From: Mytilisepta virgata
Taxonomy: Eukaryota; Mollusca; Bivalvia; Mytilida; Mytilidae
DNA: 64,000 nucleotides
Reading direction: 5' to 3'
Assembly (NCBI GenBank): GCA_028015205.1
Contig: CM051516.1
Span: 37,276,230 to 37,340,229, forward strand
Below the pieces are notes generated by a model. It was not told the origin of the DNA. It saw nothing but the letters and a program-made list of their open reading frames with translations, and made no database searches. Made by a program: the position numbers and the translations under genes. Every line of letters begins with the position of its first letter. The stretch's first letter is position 1. Shown here one piece after another: positions 46,601 through 54,752 of the stretch.

Positions 46601-49600
46601 ACAAAATTTTAAGATGAATCGGTCAACCCATTTTCGGGTTATTGCCTCTGTGTAGTTAATTTTAAGGAAATTTTGCAGTTTTAGGTTATTAACAGATGTT
46701 TAGAGCATAACTTGAAATAAATTAAATGGTATCTGTACAAGTAAAATGGAGGGTCAAGGTCATTGAAAAAGTCCATAGCAACTGATGAAAAAGTCCCTAG
46801 CAACCATAAATCTTTGGCTGAAGGACTCTATAATGTACGTGTACAAGTCCAAATGGAAGGTCAAGAGTCAATGCCATTGAAAAAGTCCCTAGCAACCATA
46901 TAAATTTAGGTTCAGGATTCTATATTTTAGCTGCACAAGTCAATATTAAGGCGAAAAATTCAACGGTATGCATAAAATAGCAAAATAATCATTGATGCAA
47001 GATCTACACACAAATAAAAGCCAGGTGAGCGATTCAGGCTTCTGGGCGCCTCTTGTTCACATATATATATAACTAAAGCTTTGTTTTTAGCTCACCTGGC
47101 TTTTGCCAGGGTGAGCTTTTGCCATCACTTGGCATCTGCCATCTGTCCGTCGTCTTTGCATGAGTGGTGTATGGAAGGTCCTTAACAAAGTTTCCTCATT
47201 TAGTTCTGATTGGTCAAGAGACATGGCCACCAGAGGCAATTCTTGTTTCTGATTGGTCTTATCTAGAAGTGCTGGACACAGTGGAACAATTTCTTACAGA
47301 TATTATCTAGAAGCGCTTTGTCAGTTGTGGTCACCTAAAATCCAGGTGAGCGATTCAGACTCTGTGGAGCCTCTGGTTTGTAATGTTTCATTCCTGTGTT
47401 CCTGTTCTGACCTTGTCTTTGAAATGGGTTTCATGGATGGAATTTTTCCACTGCACGAAACAAGGTTTACAAAGATATGCCTATCTTGTATTGGGTAAGG
47501 ACAAGGCTTATTTTGTCAAAAAACACAATGATTCTAACAAAAATTACTCTGGGACTGATGTTGCTTGAATTTCTCATCGACAACATCTTTGTTGAGTTTG
47601 GAGGACATGTTTTTCAACAATTGATCTGCACCGCTTCTTGTTTTCATATGAAGCTAACTTTTTACAGGGCCTACTGAATCAGAAAGAAAAGAAACTAGCT
47701 CAGTCCTTTAATTTCAGTTTCCTCTATATAGATGATGTTTTGTCACTAAATAATTTTTACTTTAAGGATTACCTACATCTCATCTATCCCAATGAACTTG
47801 AATTTAGAGACCACAGAAACACCAACTTCTGCTTCATATCTAGATTTGTACTTATACATAGATAATAATGGGTTGTTGAAATCTAAAATTTATGACAAAC
47901 GTGATGATATTAATTTTTCGTTTGCGAACTTCCCCTTTCTCCGCAGTAACATACCAAGGTCTCCAGTCTATGGGGGGGTACATTTCACAATTGATTCGTT
48001 ACTGACGTGCATGAGATTGCTGTCACATAACTTCTAAGACAGGGTTATTTTCAGTATATGTTAATTTCATCACTCCAGAAGTTTCTTTCTAGTGTATGAG
48101 ACTAGATATCTTCAGTTAGATTTCATGTCCTTCTGGAATTGATACCTCACCAGACTTGACACTTCACTGGCAATGTGATTGGTGCTGCTGCTAACGAAGC
48201 AGGACATGCTTCATATCTTCTTGGGCACCTGATGTCACTCCCAGTTTTTAATGGGAATACACATTGCAAGTTTTTTAGTTTCTGTGCTGCTTCTTCTAGT
48301 TTTTTAGCTCACCTGGCTATTGCCAGGGTGAGCTTTTGCCATCACTTGGTGTCCGTCGTCTGTCCGTCGTCCGTCCATCGTCCGTCCGTCGTAAGCTTTT
48401 CATTCAAACATCTTCTCCTCAGAAACCATTTGGCCAATTCCAACCAAACTTTGCATGAGTGGTGTATGGAAGGTCCTCAACAAAATTTCCTAATTTAGTT
48501 CTGATTGGTCAAGAAACATGGCCACCAGAGGCAATTCTTGTTTCTGATTGGCTGATTTTCAAAAATCTTCTCCTCTGAAACTGCTGGGCCGATTGGTTTG
48601 AAACTTAATAGGAATGATCTATGACATGTCCTCTACAAACGATCCTCAATTTATTTTGATCTGACATAAAACATGGCTGTCGTAGCTAAAAATAGAATAT
48701 AGGGGTGCATGTGTTGTTTTTGGCTTATAACTTAAAAACCGTTACAGATATCAAAAATTTGACATGGGGTAAAATTGATCAGCATGACAAGATCTACCTA
48801 CCCTGAAATTTTGAAGGAAATCCCAAAACCCATTTAGGAGTTATTGTCCTTTTTTTGTCAAATTTTCAAAATTTAACATTTTTCGTCATTTATCTCCAAA
48901 ATCTCCAAAACTATTTGAGATAGAAGTGAAATGTAAATTTGAAAAATGTTTGCCATGTTGAGGTCTACATACCCTGAAATTTTAAAGGAAATCCCAAACC
49001 CATTTAGAAGTTGTTGCCCTTTTTTGTCAAATTTTCAAAATTTTTTCATTTAAAAATCTTCTCCTCTGAAACCGCTGGGGCAATTGGTTTGAAACTTGAT
49101 AGGAATGATCTATGACATGTCCTCTACAAACAGTCCTCAAGTTATTTTGATCTGACATAAAACGGCTGTCATAGCTAAAAATAGAATATAGGGGTGCATG
49201 TGTTGTTTTTGGCTTATAACTTAAAAACTGCTACAGATATCAAAAATCTGACAGGGGTAAAATTGATCAGCATGACAAGATCTACCTACCCTGAAATTTT
49301 GAAGGAAATCCCAAAACCCATTTAGGAGTTATTGCCCTTTTTTTCGTCAAATTTTCAAAATTTAACAGTTTTCGTCATTTATCTCCAAATCTATTTGAGA
49401 TAAAATTGAAATGTAAATTTGAAAAATGTTTGCCATGTTGAGATCTACATACCCTGAAATTTTAAAGGAAATCCCAAAACCCATTTAGGAGTTGTTGCCC
49501 ATTTTTGTCAAATTTTCAAAATTTTTTCATTCAAAAATCTTCTCCTCTGAAACCGCTGGGGCAATTGGTTTGAAACTTGATAGGAATGATCTATGACATG

Positions 49601-52600
49601 TCCTCTACAAACAGTCCTCAATTTTTTTTGATCTGACATAAAACATGGCTGTCATAGCTAAAAATAGAATATAGGGGTGCATGTGTTGTTTTTGGCTCAT
49701 AACTTAAAAACCGTTACAGATATCAAAAATCTGACATGGGGTAAAATTGATCAGCATGACAAGATCTACCTACCCTGAAATTTTGAAGGAAATCCCAAAA
49801 CCCATTTAGGATTTATTGCCCTTTTTTCGTCAAATTTTCAAAATTTAACAGTTTTCATCATTTATCTTCAAAACTATTTGAGATAGAAGTGAAATGTAAA
49901 TCTGAAAAATATTTGCCATGTTGAGATCTACCTACCCTGAAATTTTAAAGGAAATCCCAAGACCCATTTAGGAGTTATTGTCCTTTTTTGTCAAATAAAT
50001 TTTCCCTGAACAATTGAACCAATTGCAACAAACTTGGTCAAATAGTTGATTAATTGTCCAATGAAAACCAGACTCCAGGTGAGTGATACAGGCTCTGGTG
50101 AGCCTCTAGTTTTTGTTTAATTATTATACGTTTTTAGCCTTTGGCCAGGTGAGTTTTTGTCATCACTTGTCGTCCATCCGTTAACTTTTCACATTTTAAT
50201 CTTCTCCTCTGAAACCAATGGGCCAAATGGAATTAAATTTGGCAGGAAGCATCTATGTAAGGTCCTTTATAAAGATTGCTCATTTTGTCCCGATCGAACA
50301 ACAAACATGGCTGCCATGGGCAATTGTTGTTTCTGATTGGCTGAGTTTTCAAAATTCTTCTCCTCTGAAACTGCTGGGCCATATGGAACAAAACTTGACA
50401 GGAAGCATATATGGGAGGTCCTTTATAAATTTTCCTCATTTCGTTCCGATTGGACTACAAATATGGCCCCCATGGGCAGTTCTTGTTTCTGATTGGTTCT
50501 CCTCTGAAATCGCTTAATCAAATGGAACAAAACTTGACAGAAAGCATCTATGGGAGGTTCTTTACAAATTTTCTCATTTCGTTCCGATTGGTAAAAAAAC
50601 ATGACCGCGATAGGCAATTCTTGTTTCTCATTGGTTGATTAAAAAATGTTTTTTTCTCTGAAACTGCTTTGTCAAAATGGAACGAAACTTGACAGGAAGC
50701 ATCTATGGGAGGTTCTTTACAAAATTTCTTTATTTCATTTTGATCGGAGTACATATATGGTCACTATTGGCAGTTCTTGTTTCTGATTGAATAAAAGAAT
50801 CTTCTCTTCTGAAATCACATGCCCAAATGGAACGAAATCTTACAGGAAGCATATATGGGAGGTCCTTTATAAATGAATTGAGCAGTTCTTGTTTCTGATT
50901 GGCTGATATAATAAATATCGACTCCTCTGAAGTCGCTTGTCCAAATGGAACGAAACTTGACAGAAAGCATCTAATTGGGAGGTTTTATACAAAGTTTCCT
51001 CAATTCATCCTGATCAGGCAACAAACATGGGTGTCTTGTCTTTCATCGGTTGATAATTTTCTTCTTTGAAACCGCTTGACCAAAGGGAACGAGACTTGAC
51101 GGGAAGCATATGTTAGAGGTTTTTTTACAAAGTTTCCTCATTTTGTCCAGATCAGACGACAAACATTGCCACGGGCAATTCTTGTTTCTGATTTTTCTCT
51201 CTCTTAAACTGCTTGGCCAAATAGAGCCAAACTTGGCAGAAAGTGTCTATGACATATAACAAAGATCTACAGAACAGAAGAATTGCTTTAAACCAAACAT
51301 AGTCTGAATGTTCCTCTTAATGTGTTCACCTAGTGTTGTTACTCCTGGTGCTGCCGATCCCCAATTCAAAATGGCTTTCAGCAGAGGACTTAGGTTAACA
51401 TACTACCCTATGGGAAATAAATGCAGAAATGTCTAGAGAACAGCCAAATTTTAGAATATGCTGACCTGTAAGTAGAAGAACCTTGATGAAGAAAAATTTC
51501 CTACTAGGTTTACCTGACACTTCATAATCATAGGGAGAAGTGACTTCTCAGAGGTACATCAATAAAAATGGCTTTCATGCCAGTTGATCGATACAGGCTC
51601 AGCCCTCTTCTTTTAGTTTTACACGTATCCATGTGGCATTTGTTTGTTGTGTTCCATTATCCTGACTTTGTCTTTTCCTTGGACTTCAAATTTGTGGACT
51701 TTTCCCACTGTTTTGTCGCTTTGGTATTCTTTTACCGATATTCCATTATCATATTCTGATATTAACACTTAAAAAAACTGAAGTACATTTGTATAAATTT
51801 GATGATATGTACATATTATCAGGTTTTCTGCAAACGTATATCGTAAAATATCAGCCGCGAGACACAATGTGAAGCTTTTTCGGCGAGTGAGCGTAGCGAA
51901 CGAGCTAAAAAGCTTCATATTGTGTCGAACGGCTTATATTTTACAATATTTGTTTGAAGAAAACTTGATGATAAATTTATCGTATTGTTAACTAGCAATC
52001 TTAATGGAATTTCTTACTTTTCAATGGCCATCTGCCTAAACCGGATGTTTTCCTAATATATATGGGTCAACGTTGGGTCAAACATTATGACGTCGCTGAT
52101 ATATTCGTGTCAGCTCATATTAGGGTCGGGTCAACTCTTTATGACGTCACAGTGCCGAAATACGGGAAATTGTGAAGGCCTCAGCAGGTCGATATAGGCA
52201 TGGGGAAATACGATAAATTGTTTTATATTGCAGGGTTAATTGGGACTGGGAAAACAGAATTGGCTCTAAGGCATTGTTATAAATTGGTTGAGTCAAGTGA
52301 AGATTGTATTATTTGGCACTTCAAATGTTCAAATTTGGTCGTTATGGAGACATCAGCTAGAGAACTTTATTCAAATCTTAATCCACAACATGTATTGCAT
52401 GGGGGAACCAAAGAGGACTTGTATACAATAATGGATATGATTTTACAGATTTTAAAAGGAACAGAACTTAATGCAAGAAACAACAACCTGAATATTTTGT
52501 TATTTGATGATGTAAAAGAACCATGTAGAAAACTTGTCTCTGATTTCATAAAAGTATTTTCAAAAGCTATGAACATCAGGACAATAACTACAACATCTTT

Positions 52601-54752
52601 GGCATTAGAAGGTGATGATGACATGAGTATTATTCAGGTAAAGGGATTTACTTCTGAGGAAGCAGTGGAATATTTGAGCCAGGCCCAAAAATATCCTGAT
52701 GAAGATATCAACAATTACAAGGCTCTTTCACAGAAATTTAGTTGTAATCCCAAAGGTCTAGAGATAGCCCTTACATATATGAATTGTCATCAACTTTGTC
52801 CAAAGGCATTTATACGGAGGCTTGACGATTTGCAAAACATAGTACAAATAGAAAATAGCTTGGCTATAAGACAAAATATTACATACGACATCAAATTATT
52901 TCAATCATTATTAAGCATCATTAGAGATATGCAGACAGAGTTTCAGGATTGCGGAGAGAAAAAACCAGCATTTGAAATGGTGATGATGTTGCAGTACCTA
53001 TGCCTTGAAAGGATACCGGTAATATTATTTTCATATTCTTGTCCCGAATTATCACCTTTAATTACTGATGAATTTGTATATGCAATTAAGAACTGTTCTT
53101 TTGGAAATATAGAAGGGGAGGATGATGGAAATCGTGACAATCGACTTATTAGTACACATGAGGTAGTACAATTAGCAATTAAACTCTACACTGAAAAATT
53201 TAAAAGAGAAACAAATATTTCAGAGGAATATTTTCTTAGAAAACTTCTGAAGTCATTCTTTCTACTGATGGACAAAGATAACAAAAATAGAAATGTGCTT
53301 GAAAATCATAAGCTACTATTGCCTCATGCAAAATATGTTGTGGATCGATTGCATGAAATAATAAATTATGAGGAAACAGATCCAGTAAAAGGTTTGAATG
53401 ATGAAACTGAATTTGTTTTAGAAATGATTTACATGAATGATTTGATTGGCTTTACATCAAATTTCAAAGATGAGACATGTAGGTTTTCAGATACATATTA
53501 TGACTAGGCAAAAAAGCTTTTGTTCTTGTTTTTGAAAATGGAAGAAGACAAATTTGATAATCAGTTGAGAGAGTTGTGTAAAAAGGCCAGCAGTATACCA
53601 TGCATAACAGAAATTGCAAAAAATCATGCCTCAAAACTTCATTTAGCTATTGATTCATTACTGCAAGAGGAAGGCATTATGCACAAATTAAATGGAATAG
53701 CGAAAGATTATGTTTTTCTTAAGCACCGTAATCCGGCTGACATTGGACTATTGAGTTTGAAATTGAAAAATAAAGAACTTGCAAATAAGGTTACCATAAA
53801 TGCAAATGAATACACAGAACTATGTAAGCAAGGCTTTGCTGTACCAGAAAAACATTTGGGCTTTTGTTTTTTGCATGATGTAATTATCTCCGTTTTGCAG
53901 ACGTATGGTAGAAGATTGTTTTATCTACCAGACCACACCTTGCCAACAACTGCACGATATTATTGTGTTTACCTGCATATTGCCTACTTCATATCGGAGA
54001 GAGTACAATCAGATGATAGTCAACAAGCAGAATGCAGAACTGATGATGAACAAATTGAAACTGATTCAGTGAAAAAGCAGTTTAGTTTTCAAAGTTGTCG
54101 AGGATTTCATCTACTCTCTTCCATGGAAATCGAAAGAAGTGTAATCCAGTCAACAATGGACCCCCGTCTCAAACTTGTTGAACTTGATTCAGATTTGTTG
54201 TTGAAGAATCTAGAGATTTGCAAAGCTAGAGTTTCTGAGAGCAAAATATTTACAGAATTTGGACTCCTGAAAATGGATGATGATGTAAAAGATTACGATT
54301 CAGTTCTTTGGATTAAGCAGATAGCAAGAATTTATAAGATTCTGATTAAAAGGGGCTTGCAGTTGTTTGAAGAATGTAGTGAATGGGCAGAGAGGCTGTC
54401 CAGTTCAATGGCTACTATGAATCCTACTACTGGTTATGCAAGTCCATTGCTTTCTCTAGGAGAATTATACTATGCAATGGGAAAGTATATAAATGCTCAA
54501 GTCTGTTTTGAGAAGCTTATCCCTGGCCGACCTGGTAACAGTAATATCACGTACTTCACAAAATATGAAAGGAGGGCGTGCGTTAACTATATCAGTTGTC
54601 GAATTGAAACTTCTGTTACCAAAGAATCACATAACGAGACACTGTCACTGATTCAAGCATATAAAGTTGGTTTACAAAATCATGAAAAAGAGCTCAAAGA
54701 TCTCGAAGATTTGGAAAGGAAGGTTAGGGAATTATATACTAGTATATTATAA
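33363..54752 (+). CDS. Schlafen-STAND ATPase-TPR fusion protein, 8 exons, ~1335 codons with one internal TAG
   Basis: Exons are 33363-33474, 34793-35002, 36571-37233, 37704-37825, 38379-38526, 39844-39969, 43999-44106 and 52234-54752. All introns are GT-AG and the phases (1, 1, 1, 0, 1, 1, 1) join without a break. Residues 1-107 are Asn/Ser/Thr-rich and disordered-looking. Residues ~110-418 are a Schlafen core, with IERESVQFK at 266-274 and [20 protein letters not shown] at 292-311. A linker precedes a P-loop ATPase: Walker A GLIGTGKT 497-504, Walker B ILLFDD 584-589, an NB-ARC-like NPKGLEIA 668-675. The C-terminal helices include a TPR near 1233-1266. Schlafen cores cleave or bind tRNA, and STAND ATPases are ligand-triggered switches; an immune receptor role is inference. 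TAG at codon 921 would end the protein early. The ATG is fixed by the adjacent upstream TAA. An AATAAA lies at 55577. Confidence 0.85.
33784..34645. mobile_element. ~860-bp element with inverted ends in intron 1
   Basis: AATCATACAGAATAGTACAG(TCATAA) at the left is inverted at 34618-34645 (TTATGACTGTACTATTCTGT). Subterminal blocks (TATTTAAACGT...GTTCGTATAGCC) recur inverted near 34565-34610 and again near 34660-34695. No coding capacity. Confidence 0.65.
34793..35002 (+). CDS. Schlafen-STAND exon 2 (residues 38-107)
   Basis: Acceptor TTCTTTAG, donor GTATAT, phase 1 at both ends. It is polar and acidic ([18 protein letters not shown]) with no recognised domain, likely a flexible arm ahead of the Schlafen core. 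Confidence 0.8.
35015..35512. mobile_element. ~500-bp pogo-like MITE in intron 2
   Basis: GTCGACTCTCGTTATCTCAA at the left and the inverse of GTTTGACATAACCAGAGTTG at the right form imperfect inverted ends beside TA-rich flanks. Such ends resemble pogo/Tigger elements; tentative. Confidence 0.55.
35620..35950 (+). repeat. Two direct ~190-bp-spaced repeat units in intron 2
   Basis: AAACATTAATAACTTTCTTA and ATTTTTACCAAACTT blocks near 35648 recur near 35840, each followed by TTCATGATCAA. The open frame 35518-35721 overlaps the first and is not judged to be coding. Confidence 0.6.
36571..37233 (+). CDS. Schlafen-STAND exon 3: main Schlafen (AlbA_2) exon (residues 108-328)
   Basis: Acceptor TTTTTTCAG, donor GTAAGT, phase 1. 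The first half ([20 protein letters not shown]) resembles the N-lobe of Schlafen cores. The second half carries E267, Q272 and D310. Against the E/E/D metal site reported for SLFN13 (Glu205, Glu210, Asp248), the spacings 5 and 38 match exactly, but the middle Glu is Gln. Confidence 0.88.
37704..37825 (+). CDS. Schlafen-STAND exon 4 (residues 329-369)
   Basis: Acceptor TTATAAG, donor GTAAGG. It encodes [20 protein letters not shown], aromatic and basic, in the C-lobe of the Schlafen core. It ends in phase 0. Confidence 0.85.
38379..38526 (+). CDS. Schlafen-STAND exon 5 (residues 370-418)
   Basis: Acceptor CTTTTCAG, donor GTGAGA. Alternating strands ([20 protein letters not shown], then [20 protein letters not shown]) typical of the end of the Schlafen core. 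It ends in phase 1. Confidence 0.87.
39110..39300 (+). repeat. Dispersed retroelement-tail-like repeat in intron 5
   Basis: GGGTTGTTGCCTCTTTGACA and CATTCTTCGTTTCCATTCTC form a block I associate with bivalve retroelement ends. A second TTGCCTCTTTGACA occurs near 39328. Boundaries are not clear. Confidence 0.4.
39844..39969 (+). CDS. Schlafen-STAND exon 6 (residues 419-460)
   Basis: Acceptor TTGAACAG, donor GTAATT, phase 1 at both ends. It encodes an amphipathic linker helix ([20 protein letters not shown]). Confidence 0.8.
40145..40280. mobile_element. pogo-like terminal fragment in intron 6
   Basis: TACAGTTAAACCTCGATGGG followed by GAACTCGAAGGGACCAAG resembles the end of a pogo/Tigger-type element next to TA. 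No matching right end was found. Confidence 0.4.
40595..40675 (+). repeat. GTC trinucleotide run
   Basis: About 13 consecutive GTC/TCG triplets, then imperfect ones, just inside the 5' end of GACCGC copy 3. Copies 1 and 2 have shorter runs at the same place (about 16760 and 25100). Confidence 0.9.
41239..41940 (+). repeat. ~261-bp tandem unit (nearly three copies) inside GACCGC copy 3
   Basis: Units begin near 41239, 41500 and 41761, at exact 261-bp spacing. They give two near-identical 85-residue open frames that are not genes. Confidence 0.88.
43745..43915. repeat. Foldback palindrome of the TATCACAT family, copy 2
   Basis: CCTATATCAC...GCTATATCAACC...CCAATATCACACTTGGGGCC pairs with the inverted right arm (GGCCCTCATCATATTGG... 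GGGTTGATA...ATGTGATATAAG) around AAA. It shares outer arms with 26979-27127. Confidence 0.7.
43999..44106 (+). CDS. Schlafen-STAND exon 7 (residues 461-496)
   Basis: Acceptor ATTTGCAG, donor GTACAA, phase 1. It encodes [20 protein letters not shown] then VILK, the helix and first strand that lead straight into the Walker A loop of exon 8. Confidence 0.85.
44130..44291. repeat. Foldback palindrome C (start of intron 7)
   Basis: Arms of about 70 nt (GATTCTCCTTC ... GAGTTATGGAATTTCTCCAC ... and the inverse) around the loop GCGAGCCTTTAGCGAGC. Confidence 0.88.
44745..47057 (+). mobile_element. AGCTCACCTG-capped element with ~155-bp tandem body
   Basis: A worn left cap (CCAGTTGAGCTTTTGTCATT) near 44750 and a right cap (CCAGGTGAGCGATTCAGGC) at about 47022. 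The body has five to six units (45130-45990) marked by CTCCTCTGAGACCGCTGATC, TTGTAGGATTG and GGGAGTTATGGGA. A second body type with AAAATAGAACATAGG follows near 46390-46900. Open frames here are incidental. Confidence 0.7.
47085..47380 (+). mobile_element. AGCTCACCTG-capped element, ~295-bp short form
   Basis: Left cap TTTTAGCTCACCTGGC with an inverted CCAGGGTGAGCTTTTGCCAT, right cap CCAGGTGAGCGATTCAGAC near 47342. Only a small piece of body remains, so it looks like a deletion derivative. Confidence 0.7.
47390..48035 (+). pseudogene. Decayed reverse-transcriptase fragment
   Basis: Pieces in shifting frames read [71 protein letters not shown] and [24 protein letters not shown] is the RT catalytic box. 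The segment normally found between FQQ and the YIDD block is largely missing, and frameshifts and stops abound. This RT type is common in bivalves and other marine invertebrates; its exact retroelement class is not certain. It lies in intron 7 in sense orientation. Confidence 0.7.
48302..50115 (+). mobile_element. AGCTCACCTG-capped element with ~500-bp units
   Basis: Left cap TTTTAGCTCACCTGGC + CCAGGGTGAGCTTTTGCCAT, a GTCCGTCGT-rich stretch, then three long units starting near 48555, 49060 and 49535 (CTTCTCCTCTGAAACCGCTG; ATGTCCTCTACAAAC; AAAATAGAATATAGGGGTGC). Right cap CCAGGTGAGTGATACAGGC + GAGCCTCTAGTTTTTG. Confidence 0.8.
50128..51620 (+). mobile_element. AGCTCACCTG-capped element with ~150-bp units
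   Basis: The left cap is worn (GCCTTTGGCCAGGTGAG, CATCACTTGTCGTCC). About seven units between 50195 and 51245 carry TGACAGGAAGCATCTATGGG-type text and GGCAATTCTTGTTTCTGATT. A worn right cap (GATCGATACAGGCTCAGCC) lies near 51583. Open frames on both strands are incidental. Confidence 0.65.
51817..51974. repeat. Foldback palindrome D (end of intron 7)
   Basis: Arms of about 65 nt (TCAGGTTTTCTGCAAACG...CGTAAAATATCAGCCG...ACACAATGTGAAGCTTTTT and the inverse) around GGCGAGTGAGCGTAGCGAAC. Confidence 0.85.
52142..52149. promoter_or_regulatory. CRE-like palindrome TGACGTCA
   Basis: A perfect CREB/ATF-type octamer 58 bp before an in-frame ATG (52200) that could start a STAND-only product. A related ATGACGTCGC lies near 52088. 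Function is not shown by the sequence. Confidence 0.35.
52234..53504 (+). CDS. Schlafen-STAND exon 8, first part: STAND/NB-ARC-like ATPase (residues 497-920)
   Basis: Acceptor TATATTGCAG. Walker [10 protein letters not shown] is at the exon edge; Walker B NILLFDD is at 583-589. A sensor-like strand (NIRTITTTS) follows, then [15 protein letters not shown] and CNPKGLEIA, the equivalents of the RNBS/GLPL region in NB-ARC proteins. From there to about 920 a winged-helix/helical region is likely. It is open without interruption until TAG at 53505. Confidence 0.87.
53505..53507 (+). other. Single in-frame TAG inside the last exon
   Basis: Context GAC TAG GCA AAA. The frame before (424 codons) and after (414 codons) is the same frame and otherwise fully open. 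The next base is G and there is no CARYYA readthrough motif. Confidence 0.9.
53508..54752 (+). CDS. Schlafen-STAND exon 8, second part: helical/TPR tail (codons 922-1336)
   Basis: Same frame as the ATPase part, ending in TAA at 54750-54752. Helix-rich. A recognisable TPR ([20 protein letters not shown] then FEKLIPGRP) has the usual LG, Y, A and F spacing near residues 1233-1266. TPR tails are common sensors or oligomer contacts in STAND proteins. If TAG is used as a stop this part is untranslated, unless a downstream ATG (e.g. 53538) is used. Confidence 0.75.
   Translation, partial: AKKLLFLFLKMEEDKFDNQLRELCKKASSIPCITEIAKNHASKLHLAIDSLLQEEGIMHKLNGIAKDYVFLKHRNPADIGLLSLKLKNKELANKVTINANEYTELCKQGFAVPEKHLGFCFLHDVIISVLQTYGRRLFYLPDHTLPTTARYYCVYLHIAYFISERVQSDDSQQAECRTDDEQIETDSVKKQFSFQSCRGFHLLSSMEIERSVIQSTMDPRLKLVELDSDLLLKNLEICKARVSESKIFTEFGLLKMDDDVKDYDSVLWIKQIARIYKILIKRGLQLFEECSEWAERLSSSMATMNPTTGYASPLLSLGELYYAMGKYINAQVCFEKLIPGRPGNSNITYFTKYERRACVNYISCRIETSVTKESHNETLSLIQAYKVGLQNHEKELKDLEDLERKVRELYTSIL

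Noticed and set aside
45000..51300. Regularly spaced repeats that might suggest a CRISPR-like array
   Set aside because: Whole units are repeated without unique spacers in eukaryotic intronic DNA; these are tandem arrays in mobile elements.
52367..52624. Minus-strand open frame opposite the STAND exon
   Set aside because: Antisense shadow of the coding exon.
53477..53507. A tiny intron (GT at ~53481 to the AG of TAG) that would remove the stop
   Set aside because: It would be under 30 nt, too short for normal splicing, and has no branch or pyrimidine signal.
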